Source: Misgurnus anguillicaudatus
Taxonomy: Eukaryota; Chordata; Actinopteri; Cypriniformes; Cobitidae
Length of the DNA stretch: 64,000 bases
Reading direction: 5' to 3'
Assembly (NCBI RefSeq): GCF_027580225.2
Contig: NC_073354.2
Coordinates: 20,853,001 to 20,917,000 of the forward strand
The first letter of the stretch is position 1; every line of letters starts with the position of its first letter. Positions 47,095 to 58,212 of this stretch are shown here, piece after piece. The notes under the pieces were generated by a model. That model had not been told where the DNA came from, searched no databases, and worked only from the letters and a program-made list of their open reading frames with translations. The position numbers and the translations under genes are program-made.

Positions 47095-48112
47095 ATGCGC
47101 TCCAATTATTGGGTACCAAGTGAAGCGCACATGCAAGATTTCAGGAGGTTCACGGTGAGATTTACATTCACATTTATGTATTTGGCATGCGCTTTTATGC
47201 ACAGTGACGTAGTACAGTGCATTGACATACAATTTTATTCGTATGGGCATTTTGTATGGGACAGAAAAACAACATCTAAACAATGTTATAATTTTGTTAA
47301 CTTGTTGGGTTTTTTTTTACATTTCATTTCATTGTAATCATTAAATTAGGGGACATTCTATATAAGGTTGCTTTCGACACTTTAATCTATTTTCTATTTA
47401 CTTTTCTAAATGCTGCTTTGTTTCAACCCCATGGATAATGGACAAAATGTTTTTGCATTAACCTTAAAAGGATCAAAATTTCATTCAGTCACAACCCAGC
47501 ATGTTGGGTTGAAAAACTAATAGATTAATATAAACTCAGGCTTGATTTGTCCATATTTTTGTGAATTTGAATTACATAAAACATTTAAATGATATAGTGC
47601 AGTGCTGTTGGTTAGTATCCTTATTTTTCTGTGGTTTAATTACACAGAATTCAAGATAAATTCATGTTTTCTTAGGATCATCTTGTGCCCCCCAATGGGG
47701 GCCCATGCCCAGTTTAAGAACCACTGGGTTAAATTATGAGAGACCTAAAGCCAAAGTTGAGTGTTGTTTCAGTAGCAGTCTACATAAATGTCCATCATCT
47801 TGACATTTATCTATTAATTTAAATATTTTTTATAATTTTGCTCTTTTCTCACGTTAGGTGGTTGAGACATCAGCAAGTGTTCAGTCAGTGCACAGTCAAG
47901 CATTTAATCCAAGGAAAAGGCTTCATTCGGCAGAGGAAGTGCAATGCGGCAGCCGGCCAAACCCGGAGGGTGCCGGTGGCTCTGTGTCTGTAACGGAGTT
48001 AAGGCAATCCGAGCACAAGCATGGGCGAGAAAACCTGTGTCAGCGATGTCAAACCATCGCAAACGATCTGAACAGGCAGGCGCTGGAGCTGGCTGAGCCG
48101 GGAACACTGAAG
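47095..48112 (+). CDS. kif26a: Kinesin family member 26A, first coding exons (rest beyond window)
   Basis: KIF26 proteins are atypical kinesins lacking motor ATPase activity that act in GDNF/RET and neural signalling (known for KIF26A). The supported exon is 47858-48112: acceptor TTAG, 85 codons in phase 0, donor AAG/GTTTGT. It encodes PRKRLHSAEEVQCGSRPNPE GAG, then LCQRCQ and NDLNRQALELAEPG. This mirrors the N-terminus of KIF26A/B (PRKRL, SRP-PEGAG, a C-x-x-C followed by ELKRQA). The first exon is inferred: 47095-47154, ATG to ACG/GTGAGA, 20 codons in phase 0 (start MRSNYWVPSEAHMQDF), the only nearby ATG exon that joins in frame. I saw no later exon (second CxxC region or motor domain) before 64000, so intron 2 exceeds 15 kb. 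Gene order tmem179-kif26a agrees with mammals. Confidence 0.78.
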
Positions 48113-48316
48113 GTTTGTGCATTGAACGAAACCATTAAAGCAATTCATCTCAGTGCCTGTTGCACCATAAAGAGAGTGACAGTGGTGAAAAAGTTGTCTT
48201 TGTATTGTTTGCAGTCTACACTGTAATTGGTAACAGTAAAAGACCTAACAATGTATATGTAGAATTTAAGAGATTTGATAGACCCTAAGAATAGAAGTCT
48301 GTTGCATAATAGAGTC

Positions 48317-49060
48317 TTAAAGGACAAGTTCGGTATTTTACACTTAAAGCCCTGTTTTCAGATTGTTTATAATGAAATAGAACAGGTTTTACTGAAATTT
48401 GGACATATGATGCTGGCCCGAGAACTTTTGGGCTGCATAGGTGCACTGGAACAATCCTTCCTAAAATGCATTAAACTTTCGTTTACAAAGACGTGAAACT
48501 CATCGAGTGGTCAGAGGTGTTCACTAATATGCTCACACAAAAATCGCTGCAAAAGATGCTTTCCAACAGGTGTTTTACCATTCGTTGTAAACTTGTGGAC
48601 CTATTTTCCAAACGCCTCACACCCGTATATTCTTCCGCTGAGAGCTTGAATAAAAGACACTCCAGCCCAGTTGGTGGCGATAATCTGCCTTTGCAAATTG
48701 CAAGAATACAAACAACGTTACCGACGCGGAGTAATACCGTACCTCACAGCACATCTAATACAAGTCAATGGAGTTGGACAAAAACTACGACAAAACCTGT
48801 TGGAAAGCATCTTTTGCAGCGATTTTTTTGTGTGAGCATATCAGTGAACACCCCTGACCACTCGGTGAGTTTCACGTCTTTTTGAACGAAAGTTTAATGC
48901 ATTTAAGGAAGGATTGTTCGAGTGCACATATGCAGCCATTGTAGAGGTGGGGGTTGATACAACAAACACCCGAAAATTCTCGGGCCAGCATCATATGTCC
49001 AAATTTCAGTGAAATCTGAAAACAGGGCTTTAAGTGTAAAATACCGAACTTGTCCTTTAA
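48317..49060. mobile_element. Foldback TTAA-target MITE in kif26a intron
   Basis: TTAA at 48317-48320 and 49057-49060. The left arm (about 48321-48570) and right arm (about 48808-49056) are inverted: AAGGACAAGTTCGGTATTTTA, ACTTAAAGCCCTGTTTTCAGA, CATATGATGCTGGCCCGAGAA, GTTCACTAATATGCTCACAC, AAAGATGCTTTCCAACAGG. A unique centre of about 235 bp has a short ORF (48493-48885) that reads through the arms and is not a gene. Confidence 0.92.
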
Positions 49061-49839
49061 TAATTTTTAACTTAAATGCCCTCAAATGTCCACAACAATA
49101 TTTCAAGGCCACCCCACTCACAGTTTCCACTCAATAACACATTAGAGCTTGACATAACAACAATTTTGTATATACCAAACATAAAGAAACATATAGATTT
49201 TGCTTATTTTACTGCTTGTTTTGTCTTATTGTAAGTAGTAAGACAAAATGTCCTCTTGGAAGTTTGTTGAGGTCTCCTAGTGGGTCCCGCTCTCCCGATT
49301 TAGAACACTGTAACATTTGCATCCTTCTGTAGTGCTGACATGCAAAAAAGTTAATTACAACAACAGATATGTCAGATAACCAAAAAATGCATCCTCATTC
49401 TGCATGGCAGAAACTCTATTCTGAGTAGTTCAGCTTCCCTCTCTCCTCAGCCCACAATGCATGTTAAAATCTGCAGATACTGTAAATGTCACATGTGCTG
49501 ATGTGCAGCATGCATCTCTGTTTGACATGATTTCATATGATGGTTCAAAATACAGCGTATCTCAGGTAAAACACACATATAAATAACTACAGTAAAGCAA
49601 ATGTCCAACTCAGCAGGTCCTATTAATCATGATTGATGGGACACTCTGAGTGATATATTTAATAAAAGAAATGCTGATATAAATGTAAGCAGTCATGCCT
49701 GTCATTGGTGATGATGAGCATACTGATGATATTAGCTGGTATGTTACTACATAAAGAAAAGGTTGGCACAAACCTCTGTGTAACTGAAGTAAAATGAGCA
49801 AAGACTTGTAGCCAATGCAATTAACATGATTTGAAGTCA

Positions 49840-49895
49840 TTACATTGGCATCATTGGCCTAAAACTCTACCAGTTAAGCTACAAGAACACAAAGT
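49840..49895 (-). repeat. SINE head fragment
   Basis: On the minus strand GTTCTTGTAGCTTAACTGGT AGAGTTTTAGGCC resembles the 5' half of a tRNA with an A-box. The B-box and tail are absent. Fragment only. Confidence 0.5.
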
Positions 49896-49924
49896 CAGCA
49901 TCTCCACGCTTATATTTTAAATGT

Positions 49925-50075
49925 ACACTGAAAAATGTTGGGTTATTTTTAAGCCAACGTTGGATCAAAAAGGGACTACCCAGCTGCTGGGTTAAATTAA
50001 CCCTGAAAATGTTTATATTTGACCCAACAATGGGTTAAAAAAACCTAGCATTTTGGGGTTGAAACGGGTTCATTT
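49925..50075. repeat. Degenerate TACACTGAAAAA-type MITE
   Basis: Starts TACACTGAAAAATGTTGGG and has internal inverted TGGGTTA/TAACCC and GACCCAACA/TGTTGGGTT motifs. A similar motif pair (ACAACCCAGCATGTTGGGTT) occurs near 47490-47512. The right end is not defined. Confidence 0.5.
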
Positions 50076-52009
50076 CTAAACTAACAATGATCTGTTTCTT
50101 AGTGTCTGGTAAACGGACAAAGAAAACATTTTAAAGGCATTTTAGCCTCAGACTGATTAACAGTATCAAGAGATTAATCATTCTCTGACCTAATTTGAGT
50201 TTTGACCCACCTGTTTCCTCTGTTGTTGCTCCTATTTATATGCATTGACGTCATAGTTTGAAAGTGTGAATATAAACTTGTTTCCATGTTTGTCTGGCCG
50301 TGCTAATATACACCCCGACTTGGGGTTATTGTTTTAAAGAACAATGTGTGTACGGTGATGTGTAGAGATGATAACATCTTAATAGGAAGTCAAAGCTACC
50401 TTACTTTCACTGCTCAATGAAAGTGTGATCCTGTTGGCTTGGTAATGTATTTCCTCAAACAGCCAGATGCGGTGCATTCCCTCACGTTGAACGAGTACAG
50501 TATATTAAGGAGTACTGTCTATGATGTCCTGTTTTTTAAGTATTGACCCAATGTGACCTATCCAAAAGGATGTGTATGTTGTTCTTAAAATGCAGTGTGC
50601 ATTTTACTTTAATTCACCCTTGTTGATACTTTGTGCTGAACTGGTTGATTTATGTGCTGCTTTTAATGGTGGGATAATCTTCGTCATAGACAGTGTTTGC
50701 TTTTGTTAACAATATAGGCCAATGACATAAATGCAGCAGTGTACAACTGATGGGCAAGTATGTTCAAGGTTTGTTTTAGAGAAAGTCACAGATTTCATTG
50801 ACTTGTTTTGGGAAACTCCTGCTCTTTGTGGCTTGCTCACAAAATTTGGGTTTTCAGTCCTTCCCACACCCACGCTTCAAAACATAACAGTACCATCTCA
50901 ATACTGCACATAATATAATCTTACAAATAAAGATACTTACAAGGTTCTTCACAGTGATGCCATAGAAGTACAATTTCTTTCATACCCTTTTATAATATGA
51001 AGAACCTTTTTTGCCACAAAGGAACATTTTTTAAGATGTTAAACGCTATATATTGAACCATTTAGACAAAAATGTTCTTCTATGGCATTTGTAAAGCATG
51101 TTTTTTATTTCGGTAAATGCAGGCCTACATGTGAAATATGGCCATATTAATTAGATAAATTGAATTCAGATCCCTAAAAAGTGATATGATGTCGTTATAT
51201 AAAAATAAGACTATGACTTACTTTATCCATTGTCTTTTTCTTCATCAGCTGTAGGATTGGTAGATAGCACAGAATGGCGAAAGCTTTTTTGCTTTCCCAA
51301 AAGCACAGAGGGGATAAATTGTTGTTTTCTTAGACTCCAATTACAAGTCTGAAGATAAGATGAAATTTGGTGCAGGAGTAAAGCAATTTCTTATTTGCTA
51401 TTATAGACAGAATTAAATTGCTTGTCAGCTCAGACTATCAGGTTTGGGTCCAGGCGTCCAGATTAAGCTGTAAGATATCCTGTAATGACAGCGTGTTGAC
51501 AAAAGCAAGATGAAAGAATCTCAGGGCACTCTTACCACACAATGATTCGTGCTTTCAATACTAGACCCCATAGATGTGTGAGTCGTAGCCCTCAGAGAGG
51601 GTTTATATTAAAACGTGTTGTGGTGGTTTAACTATTTTATTTAAAAGAATTGAACATTTATCTCAAATTCAAATCATTATGAACACATCACTATGGGTTC
51701 AGTAAATTAAAGAATGTATTTAAATGTATTAGATCTGGAAAATTAAGATAAATTATTTTAAGAATTCTGTTTTGGCATGATTAGACATGATATTTAAAGG
51801 CTGTTTACACAACAACATTTTCAACTAAAATCTGAAAACTTTTCATACGTTTTAGCCATTCGTACATCAACCATGTTTTGAAAGTGCACTTTTTTGAAAA
51901 CGTTTTTAAAAATGCACATTTTTCAAAATTTTATTGTATCATCTTCATGTAAACTACAAAAACACAAATTTATGAAAGGATGACATCATAAGTATGCATA
52001 TTACATGTT

Positions 52010-52133
52010 CAGACCATAGACTGTATAAATAATGAATGTAGTGTCCGTGACGTCCCCTGTAGGTTTCTGAAGAGAAAAAAGTTTTCCCCTGTTTTTGAAG
52101 ACTGGCGGAGCCATCTTGGCAGAGCGTCACCAC
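52010..52133 (+). repeat. Repeat unit flanking the hAT element (left copy)
   Basis: GACTGTATAAATAATGAATG TAGTGTCCGTGACGTC ... CCATCTTGGCAGAGCGTCAC recurs at 53124-53240 in the same orientation. The 52134-53113 hAT element separates the two. Likely ends of a common fish MITE. Confidence 0.65.
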
Positions 52134-53113
52134 TAGAGGTCTACACGGGTCCAAAAATTCCTACCCGAACCCGAATAGATGTAAATGTGCTAGACTGAAC
52201 CGACCCGGACCCGTCTATTATTTAAAAGCTGGACCCGAACCCGTCCGGGAAGACACAGACCTGACCGGCAAATATACTTTAGCTAAATGTTATTAATAAG
52301 TCAATAAACAAGTAGGGAAAATTTTAGTTTTTGTCTTACCCACAGAAGTTAGCATTCTCCCTCGTATCCTTGTACCTGACAAGAAAGTTCCATTCATGTT
52401 ATTCCTCTCTTGACGATTGAAATGCTTAATGCTTAATTACAGATATAAAAGTCCACTTTACAGTCACGTTGATGAATAACGCAGTTCAACATTTGTTGTT
52501 TATCGGGTCAACTTTCATAATAATTTATACTGTTTGCCCATTTGGATTATAATAACGATTGCTCGTTCAGTGTCATGGCTGCTTTCGTTAGCTTTACTTC
52601 TTTGCTATCATCTCTGTGCTCTTTGAGCAGAGTCGCGAAAACTTTAGATATAACAGCAAGACGGCCAATTTATAATATTATTATAAAAATAAGAGAAGTC
52701 AGTGCAAAACGCACTGTATGGCGGAATAAGTCCCGCCTTCTAAATAAAAGAGCCAATTGTCAAACGTAAAGTCATTGCGTCTCACTGCAGAAGCTCCTGA
52801 CTGGTAGCCAGAGAAACATTACAAGAGCACATGCGCATTAGCTGCCTGGTTGAAGCAACCAAATATAAACTTTTTAACGCAGTTTGAGCATCATAGAGCA
52901 TCATAGAGCATCATTTTGAAATATTTTATTTAAATGTGAGTGTGTGTTCTCAGAGTCTGATCGACTCGGGTATTACCCACAATGTTAAACAGACCCGGGA
53001 CCCGAAGTAATAGACCCGACCCGGCTGATCATTTTAAATATAGACCCGAACCCGTATGGCTCTCGGGTCGGGTCCCGGGTCCTCGGGTCTCAGGTCTTCC
53101 ATGTAGACCTCTA
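52134..53113. mobile_element. hAT-type non-autonomous element, perfect 8-bp duplication
   Basis: Begins TAGAGGTCTACACGGGTCC and ends CATGTAGACCTCTA; inverted ends match for about 13 bp. They are flanked by the perfect duplication GTCACCAC (52126-52133 and 53114-53121). Subterminal regions are rich in ACCCGACCCG/CGGGTCGGGT motifs, probable transposase-binding repeats. About 980 bp, no transposase. It is inserted into or between repeat copies. Confidence 0.94.
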
Positions 53114-53121
53114 GTCACCAC

Positions 53122-53250
53122 CAAAGACTGTAAAAAAATATGGACGTAGTGTCTGTGACGTCACCCATAGGTCTGTGAAGAGCTTTTATGAAGCTTAAAG
53201 TTTGCGTTGTCTGCCGTCGCCATCTTGGCCGCGCGTCACAGCGCATCATT
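53122..53250 (+). repeat. Repeat unit flanking the hAT element (right copy)
   Basis: AAGACTGTAAAAAAATATGG ACGTAGTGTCTGTGACGTCACCC ... GCCATCTTGGCCGCGCGTCAC aligns with 52010-52133, about 85 percent by eye. Two direct copies imply tandem insertion or a segmental duplication before the hAT arrived. Confidence 0.65.
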
Positions 53251-54019
53251 TGCTGATAACCGAAAATGGGTATAGAGGCGGGACATGGGTAAAGCTGAGG
53301 TGGCTGGTTGCTGAAACCACACCTGGCTAGCTCGACTCTAGTGACAGCAGTAGCAGTTCACCCCTCACTCAAGTGCCCATGCCCTTAATTATGCAGAACT
53401 TTAAAGCTTAATATAGTTTAAATGGATAATTTACAAAACAATTATCCCCCCTCACAGTTGTCATGAAGGGCAAAATTAGCTATATAGAAAAACACTTTTT
53501 GACGCATTTACCCCCACACTGTTTACGGACGCTTCCACGCACATGCTGCTTAAAGTCCAGCAAACCTGAAGTTAACATCCATATTTCTTCACCAAAGTTG
53601 TTGTAAACAGCTTACCATCTATTTGCCGAATTGCCCATGTCCTTAACACACCGTCTGTGAAGCTTAATGTGTTTGAAGTCACCTAATGCAATGTTGTTTG
53701 GTCATGAGCAACTGCGCGACTGTCAGCGTTTGCCACCAAAGTGAAAACAACAAAATACGGACAAAGTCATCACCCACCACTATTAACGAATAAACACTGA
53801 GCTGATGTGTCAATGATATCTCACTGGTAAAAAGACGGATTGTCACTGTGTGTGTGAATGGCACATTTTTGTATTTACTGGTGAATTCATTCTAGTAAAT
53901 TCATGATAATCTACCAAAATTACTGTGTGAAAGAGGCTATTAAGTAGCTGTATTGGTTTTTCCTTACTTTACCATCATTGCCGAATATTTTTTGTCCATG
54001 ATCCTGAGACCAGTCTGGC

Positions 54020-54078
54020 AATAATAATAATAATAATAATAATAACAATAATAATTAATAAATAATAATAATAATGTT
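54020..54078. repeat. (AAT)n microsatellite with fish repeat tail
   Basis: About 18 imperfect AAT units followed by TTTTATTTCTATAGTGCCTTTCCCATGCTCAAGG, a combination common as a retroposon 3' region in fish. Confidence 0.85.
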
Positions 54079-54166
54079 TTATTTCTATAGTGCCTTTCCC
54101 ATGCTCAAGGACACTTAACAAAGACAGTATACACTTAATATACTTAATACAGCAAACAGTATACAC

Positions 54167-54542
54167 TTAAAGGTGCAGTGTGTACATTTTTGCAGAATCT
54201 AGTGGTGAGGTTGCGAATTGCAACCAATGGCTCAGTTCATCCCTCGATTTTAAAAAGAATAGAGAAGCTACGGTAGCCTCCACTGGACAAACATGTCATC
54301 GTCGGAGACAACTTAGTAAAAAAGTTTGTCCGTTAAGGGATCTGTAGAAACATGGCGGCACAAAATGGCGACTTCCATGTAAGGGGACCCTCGGTATGTA
54401 GATAAAAACGTCTCATTCTAAGCTAATAATAACATAACGGTTCATTATTAAAGGTCTTTATACACCCCTGACAATATAGTTTTGTATATTATTTTGCATT
54501 TCTGTCAAGAGATTCTTCTAAAAATTACACACTGCACCTTTA
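54167..54542 (-). mobile_element. TTAA-target MITE, family D copy 4
   Basis: TTAAAGGTGCAGTGTGTAC at 54167 and TTACACACTGCACCTTTAA ending at 54542 are inverted ends with TTAA borders. Internal blocks GAATCTAGTGGTGAGGTTGCG and ATTTCTGTCAAGAGATTCTTC match copies at 22354-23132, 22712-23098 and 27427-27703. It also retains the block CATGGCGGCACAAAATGGCG. Confidence 0.92.
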
Positions 54543-55711
54543 AAGAGAACATAGAAATAGATAGTAGTCATTTGCTACAGTCCAAAACATAAGCGGTTGC
54601 AGTTGCACTTCGCACGAGTTCAGGTATTTATAAAAACACAGAAATCTGAGGAATTAGAAGACATACATTATGCTGTCCCTTCTCGTGTCCTCTAAAATGC
54701 CAGAACAGAGAACTCTAGGGATGAATGCTTTCAACCTATTTCAGTTTTTACAGCTATACTGAGAAAAAACACCCTAAACATTTTCCTAGCTGTGAGCTTA
54801 GATGACAAAGTAAATGTCCGACTGCCCCCCTGTGTTCAGCACCAGTGTGTGTGAATAGATCTATGTCAGTACATACCGAAGGCATTGAAAAGGCTACTGA
54901 CCACCCAGTGCATTCTAGGTAAAAGTGATGATTACTACAATCACCCAAGACCTTACACTGAAAATCAACTCACCATAAATTCACTGGGCAAGTCTATCTC
55001 AATAAAGACCGCACACTGGTCTCACTGGAGGAGGTGAAGCAATCTCAAAGAAATAAACTGGGATGGAATGATGTGCTGGTCCATGTGATGATGAGAATTT
55101 AAACCTGTTCGTATCCCTGCTGCCTCAGCAGCCAGCCTGCCAGGCATGACCGTAGTTTATAGGTGAAGCAAGTGGGGTATTTTCCCAAGGGGATTATGGG
55201 TTCTTTTTTTTAAAGGCTCGTACTTTTACCAAGGACCCTTTTATTCCCTCTGTGAGATTATTCTTCCAATCACTTTGTCCTTGGCTTGGTAGCAGATGAC
55301 CTTTTGGCCCTGCATGTGAACGTTTCTCTTTTTTTAGTTTTTCAGTTGAGAAACGGTACGAAGGGCAAAAGTCTAAGACTGATCGCATTGATGCATGCTG
55401 GCTGTAAACAATCTTCTTGCTTACTATCTAAAACAAAAGAGTGATGGCTTTAACATCTTAGCATTTGTCACTGAAGTGTTATTTTCTTTTTTCCATTTGC
55501 TGCAAATTTAAACATGGAAAGGTTCTGATTCACTCTTGTGAATAGGTCTTCTTCAGTTTAGACCAGATGACATGTTATAAACACGCTCTTCTCCTTCATC
55601 TCCTCCTTCAACATGCTCTATCCAAAGTCTCCATCTTGAGCTGATTATGTCATGCCCTGAGGGGTCACAACCTGTCCATCATAGATCAATCCATCACTAT
55701 GATGGGATGTG

Positions 55712-55725
55712 GTTGTCATGGCAAC
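55712..55725. promoter_or_regulatory. X-box (RFX) candidate in kif26a intron
   Basis: GTTGTCATGGCAAC differs by one base from the ideal RFX palindrome GTTGCCATGGCAAC. It lies in a repeat-poor stretch of the first kif26a introns. RFX factors act on neural and ciliary genes (known); activity here is inferred. Confidence 0.4.
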
Positions 55726-56017
55726 CAGTTTGAAGGAAGGAATAAGAATCACATATTTGAATAGTCTTAGCATATTTTCTTAATGCGAGGTAATCCATCC
55801 ATCCAAGAAAATTTTCCAATACATTTTCATTATTTCAACATTATATCAAATGGACAATAATCACTATATACACTACTGGTCAAAAGTGATTCCAGGGGGA
55901 ATTGAACAATTTAATTACAGGTTAGATTAAACCATCAACAAAATTATATGGTACAAAATTGACAAGACGTTACATTTATTTTTTAAGGGCATTATTTTGT
56001 GTATTTTGGTATAATAT

Positions 56018-56509
56018 AATGTGTTAGCGTGGTTTATGGTTCAAAAACACATTATTTTCCATATACCGTACATTTTTGAAGCTCCAGATTTCACTCTCTG
56101 AAAACTCATCAATTTGAAAAGCGCTGTGTCCCTGATTGGCCAGCTAATCTGTACGCTGTGATTGGCCTGAATACTTCTGACGTCAGCCAGAAATGTGAGG
56201 CTCCTTACCATGTTTAAAAGATTCGGTCATAATGCAATGCTAACAGGAGTTAACTTACAGGCTGTGAGTCTGAAGTGGGAGGAATTATGATAATGTCGGT
56301 CTTTACTACATCACCAATCCCAGGAAGTAAACTGTTGCCTACAATCCGTGTGTTTGTTGTAGTCCAAGAAAAGAGATTTATCTTGGAGACGATAACTCGC
56401 GTCATCGTTTACTTTGGGGTGTGTAGCTTTTGTATATCATTAACATGTATTAATACTTACACACAAAAGGAAATATAAAATTGCGAATCGGATCATAGGT
56501 GCCCTTTAA
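56018..56509 (-). mobile_element. MITE with TTTAAAGGGCACC end
   Basis: The right end, read on the minus strand from 56509, is TTAAAGGGCACCTATGATCC, a terminus I recognise as frequent in cyprinid genomes. The left end near 56018 (TAGCGTGGTTTATGGTTCAA) shows no clear complement, so its boundary is approximate. It contains an ORF (56275-56478) without family similarity. Confidence 0.6.
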
Positions 56510-56678
56510 AGTATTTTTTGAACAAAATAGTTTGGCAAAAAGGCAAACCGCAGCGAATTAGGAAATCTGGGTTTTGTATGAAAATACAAAAACTGAAAAT
56601 ACAAACCCTACAGGTAATAAAGGGTACAGCAATCTTTATCTGTAATTAATAGCTGATGATCCTTATTCAGGGTTTCCC

Positions 56679-57800
56679 GCAGAAAATGTGTAAGTTAAGG
56701 AGGTAGGGTTGGGGGGTGGCCGGTCCAGGGCCGAGGGTGTGGCAATCAAAGGGGCAGTGTGTAAGCATTATGATGAAAATGTTAATGTTTATTTAAAACA
56801 CTCAAATAAAACTTAATTTTGAAAAAACTATGACAGAAAATAAACACATAGATTATTAATGAATTAAATGTTTTTACCTCTAATGGTAATAGCAGCGATG
56901 AAGTGAAACTAATTAACACAGGGTTAATAAACACAAACTAAAGCAGATGTTGTAAAACGTCTGGCAAACGATGATAGATAGCGCGAAAATTGTAAAAACT
57001 GATTATTTCCCCCTATTAATTACATTATCTTAAAGGAGTGTAACTACTGTAGCATGTAAATAAGGCACATAAATAACATGAGCAAGAGCGCTCAACAATT
57101 ATATCGAATCAACAGGCACGTGAAACCTAAGTAGCAGGTTGCTCAAACAACAAAATCACCAGCTAACTTACTTTAAATTTGCAAGAACTATAGACTTATA
57201 GACGGTTTCATTGGAAGCACGTGATACACGTCTGGATCCGAACCTTACTTCCGGTTTTGTTTTTTTAATGGTCTGACTAGTTGCTAAACTGATCTCTTGA
57301 ACAAATGCTTCGTCGAAAATAACAAATGTTTTGGTTTCCTAGGTAATCTATGTGTTGTTTTTTTGCTTGTTATATAAATAAACTACGTTTAAAGTACTTT
57401 GTTGTTATTTATTCTTAGCGGAGTTTACCGGAAGCTACGTGCAGCCGCTTGTTTATGTTGTTATTGCTGAAACAGTCTATACAATAACAGGCTTAAATAA
57501 ACCCAAAACATAAGTCCACTTACAGTTCTCACGGACACGCGTTTTATCAACTGGCTAACCTCCAGACATGACGGACTACGTCTTTATCTCATTTCGGCAA
57601 TGTGGCGCGCATGCACGCTCGCGGTGTGAAGGGTGTCCGCGCTATTCTCCAAGATGTTTTATCAGTGGGCTAGTTATTCTCCAGACAGTGCAGTTCGGAC
57701 CACGTCTTTCTCATTTCGGCTGTGTGGCGCGCGTCCCCGCTCTAGGTGTGAAGAGCGTCCACGCTATTCTCTGAGATGCACTTGATGGCCTTTTTTGCAG
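56679..57800. repeat. Degraded hAT-like element and tandem repeat
   Basis: CAGGGTTTCCCGCAGAAAA at 56679 is a typical hAT-type fish terminus. The only candidate partner is a weak TTTTTTGCAGGGAA near 57790. The interior includes another repeat start (AGACTTATAGACGGTTTCAT, 57190) and a two-unit tandem repeat. Boundaries are uncertain. Confidence 0.4.
57560..57779 (+). repeat. Two-unit GC-rich tandem repeat, period about 119 bp
   Basis: Unit 1 (57560-57657) and unit 2 (57679-57779) share CTCCAGACA, GACTACGTCTTT/GACCACGTCTTT, CTCATTTCGGC, TGTGGCGCGC, GGTGTGAAG and GCGTCCACGCTATTCTC-like blocks with point differences. The ORF spanning both is repeated in parallel, with no recognisable product. Confidence 0.75.
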
Positions 57801-58197
57801 GGAATTAATTTTTTTTGAACAAACTAGCGGACTCTGCTTATTTGTGGTTATATTTTTTAATATTGTCCCGGGCTATGTATGAATTTATACATGTGCTGTG
57901 TGTTTTTGCCAAGCCGAGCTTCAGTTTATACTCAACACACACACACACACACAATTTTTCATGCATCTTTTTTTAAATAAAGGCCAAAAACATCACTTTT
58001 GCCCATTGCTGTGTAAGCTTTACCTGGCCATCATGCAGTTTCTCTATGCTTATCTGGCCAATGTAGAGTTTTGTCTCTAGTGTGCCCAAACTAATGAGAA
58101 TGACCTTTGGTTCGCAATGGAGTCACAGAGGCTGGGTGAGCAGTTCTGCAGGTGAAAACCAGGGAGACTACTACAGCTGAGCTCAGGGCTGAGATCG

Positions 58198-58212
58198 ATG
58201 CAAAATTTGCAT
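58198..58212. promoter_or_regulatory. Palindromic octamer-type motif
   Basis: ATGCAAAATTTGCAT contains a perfect POU octamer ATTTGCAT overlapping its inverted, one-base-extended partner, followed by TAATCA. The surroundings (58080-58330) show no repeat similarity. A regulatory role is only inferred. Confidence 0.3.

Noticed and set aside
48493..48885. 130-codon plus-strand ORF
   Set aside because: Runs through the arms and centre of the foldback MITE 48317-49060; no protein family visible.
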